A stretch of DNA of 52,134 bases, taken from Thermosediminibacter litoriperuensis. GTDB taxonomy: Bacteria; Bacillota; Thermosediminibacteria; Thermosediminibacterales; Thermosediminibacteraceae. The stretch is from positions 1 to 52,134 of the forward strand of contig NZ_VNHO01000017.1 in the NCBI RefSeq assembly GCF_008124715.1. Direction: 5' to 3'. The notes under the pieces were generated by a model. It had not been told where the DNA came from. It worked only from the letters and a program-made list of their open reading frames with translations, and searched no databases. The stretch's first letter is position 1. Each line of letters starts with the position of its first letter. Below, one piece after another: positions 16,857 to 27,454 of the stretch. Made by a program: the position numbers and the translations under genes.

Positions 16857-17498
16857 GTGAAAATTAGGTGGTTCGGCCATGCGTGCTTCCTTCTCGAATC
16901 CCAGACCGGGACCAAGATAGTAACCGACCCCTTCGACGGGAGTGTGGGCTATAAAATACCCAAGGTCGAGGCCGACGTGGTCACCGTAAGCCACGACCAT
17001 TATGACCACAATTACGTGGAGGCCGTGCAGGGAGACCCGACTATAATCAAGGCCCCGGGAGAATACAGCACCGGAGGTGTGACCATCAAAGGCATCCCCG
17101 CCTTTCACGACGAAGTGAAGGGTGCTAAAAGGGGCCCTGTGGTGATATACGTATACGACGTAGACGGCATAAGGGTCTGCCACGTGGGCGACCTGGGCCA
17201 CCTGCTCACAAAACTCCAGGTGGAGGAAATCGGCAGGGTTGACGTGCTGTTACTGCCGGTTGGAGGTACGTTCACGCTGGACGCCGAGGGTGCCGCTGCC
17301 GTAATGGAGCAGCTTTCCCCGAAGATAACCATCCCGATGCACTTCAAGACCCCGGCCGTCAGCATGCCCATAGACCCGGTGGATAAATTCCTAGAAAAGG
17401 TTGGCGGCGGGGAATACCTGGAGTCCAACACCGTCGAAATCACCGGTGAGGACCTGAAGGCGGAAGGCCGCAGAATCCTGGTCCTCAAGTATGAATAG
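16857..17498 (+). CDS. Metallo-beta-lactamase-fold hydrolase, UPF0173-like
   Basis: A 213-residue cytoplasmic protein of the metal-dependent hydrolase group related to UlaG/YtkL. Visible metal ligands are 'VSHDHYDHNY' (HxHxDH motif), 'FHDEVKG' and 'HVGDLGH', with late His in 'ITIPMHFKT'. The substrate is not predictable. The start GTG at 16857 follows AAGGGAGG; 33 extra bases upstream are open but begin without a ribosome site. It is flanked by a weakly featured gap (16667-16856) and a terminator, so it is probably a single-gene unit. Confidence 0.9.
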   Translation: MKIRWFGHACFLLESQTGTKIVTDPFDGSVGYKIPKVEADVVTVSHDHYDHNYVEAVQGDPTIIKAPGEYSTGGVTIKGIPAFHDEVKGAKRGPVVIYVYDVDGIRVCHVGDLGHLLTKLQVEEIGRVDVLLLPVGGTFTLDAEGAAAVMEQLSPKITIPMHFKTPAVSMPIDPVDKFLEKVGGGEYLESNTVEITGEDLKAEGRRILVLKYE

Positions 17499-17518
17499 AC
17501 ATTTCGCACGGGGGTAAA

Positions 17519-17550
17519 AGCAGTGGCGAGTACCATCACCGCTGCTTTTT
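17519..17550 (+). terminator. Terminator after the UPF0173-like gene
   Basis: AGCAGTGG (17519-17526) pairs with CCGCTGCT (17539-17546), one G-T pair, followed by a T-run to about 17550. Confidence 0.75.
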
Positions 17551-17569
17551 ATTTGGGGCGGCAAGGCTA

Positions 17570-17599
17570 TTGACAATTAACTTTGCAAATGCCTAAAAT
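17570..17599 (+). promoter_or_regulatory. Promoter of pyrG
   Basis: TTGACA at 17570-17575 and TAAAAT at 17594-17599 with an 18-base spacer, ending 50 bases before the ATG. The known pyrG control of Gram-positives (reiterative G addition at a GGGC start and a leader terminator) is not evident here. Confidence 0.65.
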
Positions 17600-17601
17600 A
17601 A

Positions 17602-19270
<1,669 letters not shown>

Positions 19271-19272
<2 letters not shown>

Positions 19273-19305
19273 AAAAGCTGGAAGCGCTATGCTCCAGCTT
19301 TTTTA
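19271..19305. terminator. Bidirectional terminator between pyrG and the convergent toxin locus
   Basis: AAAAAAGCTGGA (19271-19282) pairs with TCCAGCTTTTTT (19293-19304) around a 10-base loop. A-run on one side and T-run on the other make it usable from both strands; the toxin remnant stop codon at 19303-19305 touches it. Confidence 0.85.
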
Positions 19306-19526
19306 TAAACTCCTCCAAAATTCTTCTTCTGTAATCTTAAGTTGTAAATTTAGTATTTTTCTCCATAAATACCCGGGATCTCCTTATGAAGAGCATGGCT
19401 CACTCTCGTCCTCAATACCGAACCGTCCGATAAAACCTTTTCATAATACCAGTGATCGGTATTTTTCACCATTACCCAACCGTTTTTTTCGCAGTACATT
19501 TTCAGGTCTCTAAATTTAGGAGGCAT
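19303..19526 (-). pseudogene. HicA-like/translational-repressor toxin, frameshifted near its end
   Basis: On the minus strand an ATG at 19526 opens 58 codons: 'MPPKFRDLKMYCEKNGWVMV', then 'KNTDHWYYEKVLSDGSVLRT' and 'RVSHALHKEIPGIYGEK', ending at TAA (19350-19352). Shifting frame by one base at a run of five As recovers 'ILNLQLKITEEEFWRSL' ending at 19303, which fits the expected tail of this small HicA-like family. One missing A in the homopolymer therefore truncates the protein by about 17 residues. The start overlaps the preceding antitoxin gene by 11 bases. The catalytic-type His in 'VSHALHKEIP' is still encoded, so the short product might act. Confidence 0.6.
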
Positions 19527-19947
19527 GGCTTAACCTGAACAAAGACTTTATTTCTTCATCGGAATCGCAGAGCATCAACCGGAGTATATACGGAAAATGA
19601 GGCTTGCGGTTGGGTGAGTTGAGAAAAAGCATGGACCTTTCCAGGTACTCTGTAGTGTAATCCTTTAATTCTTTAACCAACTCCTCTACCGCTCTGTCCA
19701 TGTCAGGAGCATTAACTGCAATTTCAAGAGCGTCCATTGACAGTGTAATAGACCCGTCTTCCTCTCGATAAACCTCAACTTTGAATTCTACCGGTGTTAA
19801 ATAAGCCCTTAAAAGGTCCTTTCTGACCATTAGTATTTCCTGGTCTCTATTTCTTTTTATTATCGCCGGTTTCAGCTCGTTGTAAACCGAATTGAAAACC
19901 CTTGAAAAGTCGTTTCTGGCCTCTGTAAACCCGTATTCATTGATCAT
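19516..19947 (-). CDS. Phd/YefM-like antitoxin with long C-terminal domain
   Basis: A 143-residue protein. The N-terminus ('FTEARNDFSRVFNSVYNELK', 'PAIIKRNRDQEILMVRKDLL') has the Phd/YefM-type DNA-binding and dimerisation pattern; the C-terminal half ('LSMDALEIAVNAPDMDRAVE', 'KDYTTEYLERSMLFLNSPNR') is acidic and likely binds the toxin. It is followed with an 11-base overlap by the HicA-like gene, so the two form a toxin-antitoxin operon in the order antitoxin-toxin, opposite to hicAB at 1952-2607. The family name of the pair is uncertain. Confidence 0.7.
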   Translation of the reverse strand: MINEYGFTEARNDFSRVFNSVYNELKPAIIKRNRDQEILMVRKDLLRAYLTPVEFKVEVYREEDGSITLSMDALEIAVNAPDMDRAVEELVKELKDYTTEYLERSMLFLNSPNRKPHFPYILRLMLCDSDEEIKSLFRLSHAS

Positions 19948-20014
19948 GAAATCATCTCCTCACGTTCATAATAGCACAGGTGCACACAAAGGGCAATATG
20001 AGCATAAATATAGA

Positions 20015-20043
20015 TTGAATAACAGCGCCTGAAAGTTTATAAT
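20015..20043 (+). promoter_or_regulatory. Promoter of the Lon-like protease operon
   Basis: TTGAAT at 20015-20020 and TATAAT at 20038-20043 with a 17-base spacer, about 50 bases before the start codon. Confidence 0.75.
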
Positions 20044-20092
20044 ATACTCGACCAGACGTGGAAATAATTCTCAAGAAAGCGAGGGAATGCCT

Positions 20093-22480
20093 ATGCTAAG
20101 AAAACTCACCGCCGGGGAACTGTGTGCGACGTGCGACCCGGCCGTTTTTAATTTCCGGTCCACCAAAGAAATCGAGCCCCTTTCGGATATAATAGGCCAG
20201 GAACGCGCCATAAGGTCCATGGAATTCGGCTTGAGGATAAACCGAAAAGGTTACAATATATTCGTGACCGGGCCCAAAGGCACCGGCAGGACTACATATA
20301 CCAGGGCGGCGGTATCCAGGGTGGCTGCGGAAAAGCCCGTTCCCGACGACATCCTCTACGTTTACAACTTCGCAAAACCGGAAAAACCCCTGGCCATATT
20401 CCTGCCCGCCGGCAGGGGTTCGGAATTCGCAAGAGATATGGAGAAGCTCATTGAAGAAATCCGGCGGGAGATCTCCCGGGTCTTCGACGACGAGAAATTC
20501 GAAAACCAGAGGCAGGAGCTGGTGGAGAAGTACCAGAAAATGTCGGTGGAGCTCTTCGAGAAGCTGGAGCAGTCGGCTAAAGCCGACGGCTTCACCGTGC
20601 AGCGCACCCCCCAGGGCTTTATAACCATTCCGCTCAAGGACGGCAGGCCCATGAACCAGGAAGAATACGACGCTCTGACCGGCGAGGAGAGAAAAGAGCT
20701 GGAAGAGAAGAGCCGGGCCCTCCAGAGCAGGATTGATGAGACCCTCCGGAAGATGAGAGCCCTGGATAGAAAGATCAGGGAAGAACTTTCCGAGCTGGAA
20801 AGGAAGACGGCGCTGACGGCCGTGGACCCGTATTTCGAAGAAATAACTTCTAAATACGCGGGGTTTGAAAATATAATAGCTTATGTGAAGGCCGTGAAGG
20901 AAGACATAATCAAAAACCTGGCTGTGATCAGGGCCGATGCCAGGGAAAAGGGGGAAGCCCAGGAAAATTCGACGGGGACGGGCCAGGCCGTGCCCCGGGA
21001 GGACTTCTTCATCCGCTATAAGGTGAACCTGTTCGTCGACAACAGGGCTACAAAGGGTGCCCCGGTGATCTTCGAGACCAACCCCACCTATTACAACCTC
21101 TTCGGCAAAATCGAGGGAAGGGCCTTTTTCGGCACCGTCGTCACCGACTTTACAATGATAAAAAGCGGGGCTGTCCACCGCGCCAGGGGCGGGTATCTGG
21201 TGCTCCAGGCCGAGGACCTTTTTAAAGACCCCTTTGCCTGGGATACTTTAAAGCGCACCCTCAAAAACGGCGAAGCCCGGGTGGAGAACATCGGGGAACA
21301 GTACCGCGCCGTGCCCACGGTGACCCTGAAACCGGAGCCCATACCTCTGGACGTCAAGGTCATAATAATAGGAAGCCCCTTCATCTACTATATACTCAAC
21401 GACTACGACGAGGACTTCCGGAAGCTCTTTAAGGTAAAAGTCGACTTCGACATAGAGATGGAAAGAAATCCGGTCAATATGAAACATTACGCCTCTTTCA
21501 TCAGCCACATATGCAGGGAAGAAAACCTGCTGCCCTTCGAGTCTTCCGCTGTGGCGAGGGTGATCGACTACAGCTCCCGCCTGGCCGAAGACAGGAAAAA
21601 GCTCTCTACCAGGTTTAACGAAATTGCAGAAATAATCTACGAAGCCGGCGCCTGGGCCGCCATGGAGGGCGCCGAGTCGGTTGAGGCAAAACACGTGGAT
21701 AAGGCCGTCGAAGAAAAAGTGTACCGCTCCAACATGATAGAAGAAAAGCTTTTTTCCATGATCAGACGGGGCGAGATCATAATAAGCACCGAGGGGCAGG
21801 CGGTGGGCCAGGTGAACGGCCTGTCCGTAATAGACATCGGCGACTACGTTTTCGGCCAGCCCTCCCGCATCACCGCCCGGACCTTCCTGGGGGACGCAGG
21901 GGTGATAAACATCGAGCGGGAGGCGAAGCTCTCGGGCAAAATCCACGACAAGGCGGTGATGATCCTCGCCGGCTACCTGGGCGAGAAATACGCCAGAGAA
22001 ATGCCCCTTTCGGTCTCCGCCAGCATAACCTTCGAGCAGAATTACGGCGGCGTCGAGGGCGACAGCGCCACCTGCGCCGAGCTTTTGGCCCTGCTTTCCA
22101 GCATATCCGGCATACCGGTGCGCCAGGATTTCGCCGTAACCGGTTCCCTGGACCAGCACGGCAACGTGCAGCCGGTGGGCGGGGTCACGTATAAAGTGGA
22201 GGGTTTTTACCACACCTGCAAGATAAAGGGGCTTACGGGCACCCAGGGTGTGGTGATACCCGCCAGGAATCTGGATAACCTGATGCTGAAGCGGGAAGTC
22301 ATCGACGCCGTGAAGGAAGGCAGGTTTCACATATACGCCGCCGAAACCATCGACGACGTCATAGAAATCATGACGGGATTAAAGCCCGAACAATTCCACA
22401 TGAAGGTAATGGAATCCTTAAAGGAAATGGCGGAAAGGGCTAAAGAATTTTTCGATGGAGAAAATAAAAAACAGGAGTGA
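20093..22480 (+). CDS. Lon-like ATP-dependent protease (AAA+ with LonB/LonC-type protease domain)
   Basis: A 795-residue AAA+ protease of the group often annotated as 'Lon protease family' in Clostridia, distinct from classical LonA because it lacks the N-terminal substrate domain. Visible: Walker A 'FVTGPKGTGRTTYTRAAV', a long helical insertion rich in Glu/Lys/Arg (residues about 120-260), then AAA+ core ('HRARGGYLVLQAEDLFKDPF') and C-terminal S16 protease domain with catalytic Ser in 'GGVEGDSATCAELLALLSS' and Lys in 'GGVTYKVEGFY'. The ATG at 20093 is favoured over 20087 because GAGGG ends one base before the latter. No membrane segment is seen, so it is cytosolic. sppA follows at 5 bases. 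Confidence 0.93.
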   Translation: MLRKLTAGELCATCDPAVFNFRSTKEIEPLSDIIGQERAIRSMEFGLRINRKGYNIFVTGPKGTGRTTYTRAAVSRVAAEKPVPDDILYVYNFAKPEKPLAIFLPAGRGSEFARDMEKLIEEIRREISRVFDDEKFENQRQELVEKYQKMSVELFEKLEQSAKADGFTVQRTPQGFITIPLKDGRPMNQEEYDALTGEERKELEEKSRALQSRIDETLRKMRALDRKIREELSELERKTALTAVDPYFEEITSKYAGFENIIAYVKAVKEDIIKNLAVIRADAREKGEAQENSTGTGQAVPREDFFIRYKVNLFVDNRATKGAPVIFETNPTYYNLFGKIEGRAFFGTVVTDFTMIKSGAVHRARGGYLVLQAEDLFKDPFAWDTLKRTLKNGEARVENIGEQYRAVPTVTLKPEPIPLDVKVIIIGSPFIYYILNDYDEDFRKLFKVKVDFDIEMERNPVNMKHYASFISHICREENLLPFESSAVARVIDYSSRLAEDRKKLSTRFNEIAEIIYEAGAWAAMEGAESVEAKHVDKAVEEKVYRSNMIEEKLFSMIRRGEIIISTEGQAVGQVNGLSVIDIGDYVFGQPSRITARTFLGDAGVINIEREAKLSGKIHDKAVMILAGYLGEKYAREMPLSVSASITFEQNYGGVEGDSATCAELLALLSSISGIPVRQDFAVTGSLDQHGNVQPVGGVTYKVEGFYHTCKIKGLTGTQGVVIPARNLDNLMLKREVIDAVKEGRFHIYAAETIDDVIEIMTGLKPEQFHMKVMESLKEMAERAKEFFDGENKKQE

Positions 22481-22485
22481 GAACC

Positions 22486-23400
22486 ATGAAACGTCTAATA
22501 ACCATTGCCCTAATAGTCCTTGTCATAGCCTCTGTCATCGCGGCCTTCGCGCTCGGCCCCGGGAGCAGGGAAGGTCTTGCCCCCCGGGAGGGAAATATGG
22601 TGGGAGTCATAAACCTGGAAGGCGTCATAGCGGGAGGAAGCGGCGGCACGTTTTTGTCGTCGGGCACCGACCATATAGTCCGCCAGCTGCACGAGGCGGC
22701 GCAGGACCCTTCCATAAAAGCGCTGGTAATAAGGATAAACAGCCCGGGCGGCTCGGCGGCGGCTTCCCAGGAGATCTACGAAGAGGTGCTGAAGGTGAAG
22801 GAGTCCGGCAAGAAGGTGGTGGTCTCCATGGGAGACGTGGCGGCATCGGGCGGCTACTGGGTGGCCAGCGCCGCCGATAAGATCGTGGCCAACCCCGCCA
22901 CCATCACCGGGAGCATAGGAGTGATAATGGAATTTCAAAACGTGGAAGGGCTTTACGACAAGTTGGGGCTCAAGGTCAACGTCATAAAAAGCGCCGAACA
23001 CAAGGACATTGGCTCCCCCACGCGCCCCATGACTGAAGAGGAACGGGCCATATTCCAGGGGATGGTGGACGACATCTACAATCAGTTTATCGACGTGGTG
23101 GCGAAAGGCCGGAACATGGACCGGGAACAGGTAAAAGAACTTGCCGACGGCAGGATATTCACCGGCAGGCAGGCGAAGGAACTGGGCCTTGTGGACGAAC
23201 TCGGGAATTTTTATGAAGCCCTGAAGATCGCCGCCGAACTTGCCGGCATCGAGGGCGAGCCGGTAATTAAGGAGTACGGCAGAAAAACCCCCCTGGATAT
23301 TTTACTGTCCGGAGCATCGGCTCTTTTTGAAAGCCGGAATATAATACTTCCCTGGGGAATCGATCCCGCCGGCCTTCTCCGGGCTCCGGAAATGAAATAA
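22486..23400 (+). CDS. sppA: Signal peptide peptidase SppA (short type)
   Basis: A membrane-anchored serine protease that digests cleaved signal peptides. The 304-residue protein starts with a membrane anchor ('MKRLITIALIVLVIASVIAA'), then the S49 fold: 'RINSPGGSAAASQEIYEEV', the catalytic Ser in 'MGDVAASGGYWVASAADKIV', and 'ITGSIGVIMEFQNVEGLYDK'; the Lys is expected in 'SAEHKDIGSPTR'. Start ATG at 22486 with CAGGAG at the right distance. It lies directly after the Lon-like gene, giving a small proteolysis operon, and before a Yip1 protein. Confidence 0.94.
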   Translation: MKRLITIALIVLVIASVIAAFALGPGSREGLAPREGNMVGVINLEGVIAGGSGGTFLSSGTDHIVRQLHEAAQDPSIKALVIRINSPGGSAAASQEIYEEVLKVKESGKKVVVSMGDVAASGGYWVASAADKIVANPATITGSIGVIMEFQNVEGLYDKLGLKVNVIKSAEHKDIGSPTRPMTEEERAIFQGMVDDIYNQFIDVVAKGRNMDREQVKELADGRIFTGRQAKELGLVDELGNFYEALKIAAELAGIEGEPVIKEYGRKTPLDILLSGASALFESRNIILPWGIDPAGLLRAPEMK

Positions 23401-23419
23401 ACGGACGGAGGTGTGACGC

Positions 23420-24151
23420 GTGGAAGAAGAAAAAAATACCGCCAAACTCGACAAAAAGGGCTTTTTCAGGGATTTCATAGATAACATCACCGGCGTGCTT
23501 TTTTCTCCGGCCGAGGCCCTCCGGAAGGTGTCCTTCGAGCGGAAAATCGCCCAGGGCCTCATAGTGCTGATCCTTTCGCACCTTCTGCCGTCGCTGGCAG
23601 CCGTTCCGGGCAGCGCGGACATTCTGGGCAGGATGCCCGTTTCAACTTACGGCGGCATGACAATGGAAAATATTTTTCCCGGACTTCAGAATATGGTACC
23701 ATCCCTGGTAACCATGGGCGTAATTTTTGGAGTTCTGATATGCCCCATGATGCACTTCGTATTCACGGCGGTCCTGGAACTTACCTCGCAGTTTCTGGGC
23801 ACGGGAGTGACGGCACTGTCCGAAGGTGAGATTGCCGCGATAGGCCCCCTCAAGACCGGCCCTGCCCTTTTTGCAGCCCTGGCCTTTGCCACACTGCCGC
23901 GGGTGTTCATGACCCCCGTCAATTTGCTGGTGAGGGTGACGGGAGTCAACCTGAGTCCGCTTTTCAGCCTTATCTTCTGGATCTGGGTTATGATCCTCCA
24001 GATCATTGCGGTGAGGGAGACCCATGGTTTCACCACCGGCCGGGCGACCCTGGCCTACTTCGCCCCCGTGCTGGCGGTGGCGGCCCTGGTTATAGCGTTG
24101 GTCGTAATGGCCCTTTCGGTTTTCGTTCCGGCTATGCGGAACTTCTGGTAA
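23420..24151 (+). CDS. Yip1-domain membrane protein
   Basis: A 243-residue polytopic membrane protein. A charged N-terminus with 'FRDFIDNITGVLFSPAEALR' (typical Yip1 entry 'iltsPreaf') is followed by about five hydrophobic segments at residues about 45-65, 95-120, 140-165, 180-205 and 215-240. Its role in bacteria is unknown; members often sit in operons for envelope functions. GTG start at 23420 behind GGAGG; 19 bases after sppA, so likely the last gene of the lon-sppA operon. Confidence 0.85.
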   Translation: MEEEKNTAKLDKKGFFRDFIDNITGVLFSPAEALRKVSFERKIAQGLIVLILSHLLPSLAAVPGSADILGRMPVSTYGGMTMENIFPGLQNMVPSLVTMGVIFGVLICPMMHFVFTAVLELTSQFLGTGVTALSEGEIAAIGPLKTGPALFAALAFATLPRVFMTPVNLLVRVTGVNLSPLFSLIFWIWVMILQIIAVRETHGFTTGRATLAYFAPVLAVAALVIALVVMALSVFVPAMRNFW

Positions 24152-24304
24152 AAATTTTATGTGTACAGGGAGGAATTTACCAAGATATATAGAATATATA
24201 TATCTACCGGTGTGTGTCTATTTTTCACCAAATCCAAGTAAATCAAAGAAAAACCGCGAATATTACCGGATTGTTACAGTTATATTACAATTTTGGCAAT
24301 TATA

Positions 24305-24333
24305 TTGACGCTCCAATAGGCTGATGCTATAAT
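24305..24333 (+). promoter_or_regulatory. Strong promoter of the S-layer-like gene
   Basis: TTGACG at 24305-24310 and a perfect TATAAT at 24328-24333 with 17 bases between. The start near 24340 predicts an unusually long leader of about 265 bases. Confidence 0.85.
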
Positions 24334-24339
24334 AGCAAT

Positions 24340-24606
24340 AGAATTTGAACATTGACAACCGAATAATGAGCCTCGGCTCATACTCAAATCCGATGACCAG
24401 AAGCGAGAAGGCTCATTATTTTTGGATAAAAGTTTTCTAATGTTTTATAAACATGGCAATTGCGCGCAATATCATCCTGTGGATGGTATGGCGTATGATA
24501 ATCTCAAGAATATAACCTTTGCATATATTCGAGAGGGGGGATATAAAGAAGTTATAAAGCTTTGTTAATATAAATATTTATAAAAAACAATAAGGAGGAT
24601 TTGGGT
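24340..24606 (+). promoter_or_regulatory. Long structured 5' leader of the S-layer-like gene
   Basis: Three related segments allow competing folds: ATGAGCC (24366-24372) can pair with GGCTCAT at 24375-24381 or, as an 11-bp stem from 24362, with GGCTCATTATT at 24410-24420, which is followed by a T-rich run and would act like a terminator. A further hairpin pairs 24469-24477 with 24481-24489. The ribosome site AAGGAGG is at 24592-24598. No known riboswitch consensus was recognised. It may stabilise a highly abundant mRNA or attenuate it. Confidence 0.5.
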
Positions 24607-27441
24607 ATGAAGCGATTCAAAAAGCTCTTAGTAACCCTACTTGTTCTCACATTTGTGCTGAGCACAGTGAGCGTAGGGTTCGCAGCAACAACCGAAACGT
24701 CGCCTTCGGTAGTAAGGGCCAAAGCGCTCGGAATACTGAAGGGTGACGAGAAGGGCAATCTGAACCTTGACAAGCCCATCACCCGTGCAGAAGCACTCAC
24801 ATTAATCGTCAGGATTTCCGGACTTGAGAGTTCTGCCAACCTCATGAAAGGCCAGACTCAGTTCAAAGACGTACCTGCTACTCACTGGGCAACTGGCTAC
24901 ATAAACCTGGGAGTTGGCCAGGGTATTATCAAAGGGTATCCCGATGGCACCTTCAGGCCCAATGCTAACGTAACATTTGCAGAAATGGCAAAAATGCTCC
25001 TTTACGCTATGAACTACGGCGTAACAGTTGAAGGTGCTCCCTGGCCCGCTGGCGTAATGGGCAAAGCTGATGACCTCGGAATATTCGACGATGTTAATGC
25101 AGTGCCCAACGTTCCGGCGCTTCGCGGCGATGTCGTCGAGATGATCGACAACTCCCTTACCATAAAGCACCTGAAGCAGGTTGGCTACGGAGACCTCAAG
25201 CAGTATGAAGAGGGCGACGAGACCTTCCTGTCCAAGCTGGATGTCGAAGAAATTGACGGCAGGATTACAGCCGTTGACGTGAAGGACAAAGAAGTAACCG
25301 TTGACCCCGATGACGAAGACCTTAAGACCAAAACCTACACCCTGCTCAACGAAGAAATTGACATCGAAAGCCTGCTGGGTGTAGAAGCTACAGTATGGGT
25401 AAATGACAATGACGAGATCTTCTTCATCGATCCGAACATGGACGATGTGAAGGTCGACATCGTGGATGAAAATATGGCAGATGATGACGACGATGAGATC
25501 GACCTCAAACTTGTCGGCGACTCTTTTGACCTTGCCGATGATGTGAAAGTTTATATCAACGGTGCTAAAGCCGATCTCGAGGATCTGAAAGCAGGAATGT
25601 ATGGTAACTTCGTGTTTGAGGATGACGAGATCGTCTACATCAACGTAAAAGAGTGGAACAAAGTCGATGCCGGAGTAGTAACCAAAGTTGAGGATAAGAT
25701 AATTACCTACTTCGATGAGAATGGCACCGAAGATGAGATCGACATGGAAGATCCGGACGATGGGTACGTAATAACCCTTGACGGCAAGAAGATCGATCTC
25801 GATGACATTGAGAAGAACGACGTAATTTATGTTGCTGACTACGATGATGTCTATCATATACTGGTCGTAAGAAAGACCGTTGAGGGCAAAGTTGAAAGGG
25901 TAAAAGATGAAGAAGTCAAGATAAATGGAACTACTTATGACGTATCCGATAAAGCTACTTATTCCCTCAATGAAGACGAAGATATAGCTGCTTTCACTGC
26001 AGACGCCGTAACAGACATGGCGGGCGAAACTGCTCTCACTATCCTCGACCTTGCCGGTGAGGTAAGGCACATAACTTCCGCTGTTGAGTCGACTTCCGAC
26101 GACATCTTCGGCGTACTCACCAAAGTTGATACCTACAACGAAGTAGTGAAAATATTTGCCAACGGCGAATCCAAGTCCTACGAAATCGACGGCGGAATCT
26201 ATGCTGGAGATCAGGCGAAGGATGCTGCTGAAATTTCTTTAGATGATCTGTATGCTTACACCGCAAATCATGATGGCGATAGTGAAGACGATGAGTATGT
26301 AATAGTTAAATTTGCTTTAAACAAAGACGGCGAAATAGATGACCTGTATGTATTAGGCTTCTACGAAGCTGATAGTGGCTTTAAGACAGTAAGTGATGTA
26401 GTGTATGACGTAGATGCTGAATTTGTCGATTATACTATTAGATTCGAAGACGTTATAGAGGATTTCGACGAAGATCATGACAAGATAGAGGCCAGTGACG
26501 AGTATTTCGTAACGTCGACCACCACTATCATCGATGAAATCGACGATATGGATATAGTAAAATGGGACGATATTAAGGAAAAAGAAGTTGGCGACGATGT
26601 TGATGCTATTGTAGTTTTTGACGATAAGAACGATGCAAAACTAGTAGTCTTCGTGGCTGGTTTCACAACCATAGCTGAAGATGAAGAACTGGGCGTCGTT
26701 CTCGACAAGTTCGTCGAAGACGGCGATTGGAAAGCTACGGTTAAGGTATACGATGGCGAAGAAAAGGACTATGTATTAGCTGACAAGGATGACGTACAAC
26801 TCGGTGAGACAATTGTATTCACCGTCAATAGCGACAATGAGTTAGATCCGGTAGTGACAGTTGTATACGAGAATCCTGAAGACACAATAGCGGTTGACAA
26901 CTCCGATGATGTCTATAAGTATGTAGATGGAACCGTAAAAGCAAAAGACGGTAGCTATATTAAAGTAGACGAAGATGGCGATGGTGACATTGACGGAACT
27001 TACAAAGCTGATGCTAAGACACTGATCTACGACGTAACTGGTGATGACGTACTCGGAGATATTGATGAAGCTTCCCTTTCCGATGTCAAGGTCGGAAAGA
27101 ACGTTGGCCTGGTAGTTGACGGCAAATCTATAGCAGTACTCTACATCATAAGCGAACCGATAGAAGAGGAAGAAGATACTGATGCTGCAATTACAGCTAA
27201 CTTTGATGAAACAACTGATGAGCTAGAGATAACTGTAGCTAATGTTGAAGATGCTTATGCTATAAGAGTATATGATGCTGAAACCAATGAAGTATTGACC
27301 AGTTTTGCAACACTCGATGAAAATGGAACAGCGATATTTACAGTAACTAGTGGAGAAAATCCTGTATTTGTTAAAGTTAGAGTATACGATGATAATATGG
27401 AGACACTACTCGAAAAAGTGGTAGCAGTTAGAGTTAATTAG
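24607..27441 (+). CDS. SLH-domain surface (S-layer) protein with highly acidic body
   Basis: A 944-residue exported protein. A signal peptide ('MKRFKKLLVTLLVLTFVLST', cleavage after 'VGFA') is followed by three SLH repeats at about 30-190 ('ITRAEALTLIVRISGLE', 'FKDVPATHWATGYINLGVGQ', 'IIKGYPDGTFRPNANVTFAE', 'GVMGKADDLGIFDDVNAVP') that bind pyruvylated wall polymer. The rest is beta-rich and very rich in Asp and Glu, with dense runs such as 'DENMADDDDDEIDLK' and a final Ig-like domain. No Cys was noticed. A likely calcium-binding S-layer subunit; calcium binding is inference. Start ATG at 24607 with AAGGAGG at eight bases. Base composition is visibly more AT-rich toward the 3' half than in neighbouring genes. 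Confidence 0.9.
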   Translation: MKRFKKLLVTLLVLTFVLSTVSVGFAATTETSPSVVRAKALGILKGDEKGNLNLDKPITRAEALTLIVRISGLESSANLMKGQTQFKDVPATHWATGYINLGVGQGIIKGYPDGTFRPNANVTFAEMAKMLLYAMNYGVTVEGAPWPAGVMGKADDLGIFDDVNAVPNVPALRGDVVEMIDNSLTIKHLKQVGYGDLKQYEEGDETFLSKLDVEEIDGRITAVDVKDKEVTVDPDDEDLKTKTYTLLNEEIDIESLLGVEATVWVNDNDEIFFIDPNMDDVKVDIVDENMADDDDDEIDLKLVGDSFDLADDVKVYINGAKADLEDLKAGMYGNFVFEDDEIVYINVKEWNKVDAGVVTKVEDKIITYFDENGTEDEIDMEDPDDGYVITLDGKKIDLDDIEKNDVIYVADYDDVYHILVVRKTVEGKVERVKDEEVKINGTTYDVSDKATYSLNEDEDIAAFTADAVTDMAGETALTILDLAGEVRHITSAVESTSDDIFGVLTKVDTYNEVVKIFANGESKSYEIDGGIYAGDQAKDAAEISLDDLYAYTANHDGDSEDDEYVIVKFALNKDGEIDDLYVLGFYEADSGFKTVSDVVYDVDAEFVDYTIRFEDVIEDFDEDHDKIEASDEYFVTSTTTIIDEIDDMDIVKWDDIKEKEVGDDVDAIVVFDDKNDAKLVVFVAGFTTIAEDEELGVVLDKFVEDGDWKATVKVYDGEEKDYVLADKDDVQLGETIVFTVNSDNELDPVVTVVYENPEDTIAVDNSDDVYKYVDGTVKAKDGSYIKVDEDGDGDIDGTYKADAKTLIYDVTGDDVLGDIDEASLSDVKVGKNVGLVVDGKSIAVLYIISEPIEEEEDTDAAITANFDETTDELEITVANVEDAYAIRVYDAETNEVLTSFATLDENGTAIFTVTSGENPVFVKVRVYDDNMETLLEKVVAVRVN

Positions 27442-27454
27442 TCGAAAGCTAGGA

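Noticed and set aside
24340-24606. Cyclic-di-GMP or other known riboswitch in the S-layer leader
   Set aside because: The conserved sequence blocks of GEMM, c-di-GMP-II, THF, ydaO, fluoride and SAM classes were not found by eye.
24802-26070. Long minus-strand frame (422 codons) opposite the S-layer gene
   Set aside because: It mirrors the Asp/Glu-rich codons of the true gene (GAT/GAC read as Ile/Val), has no ribosome site and no family motif.
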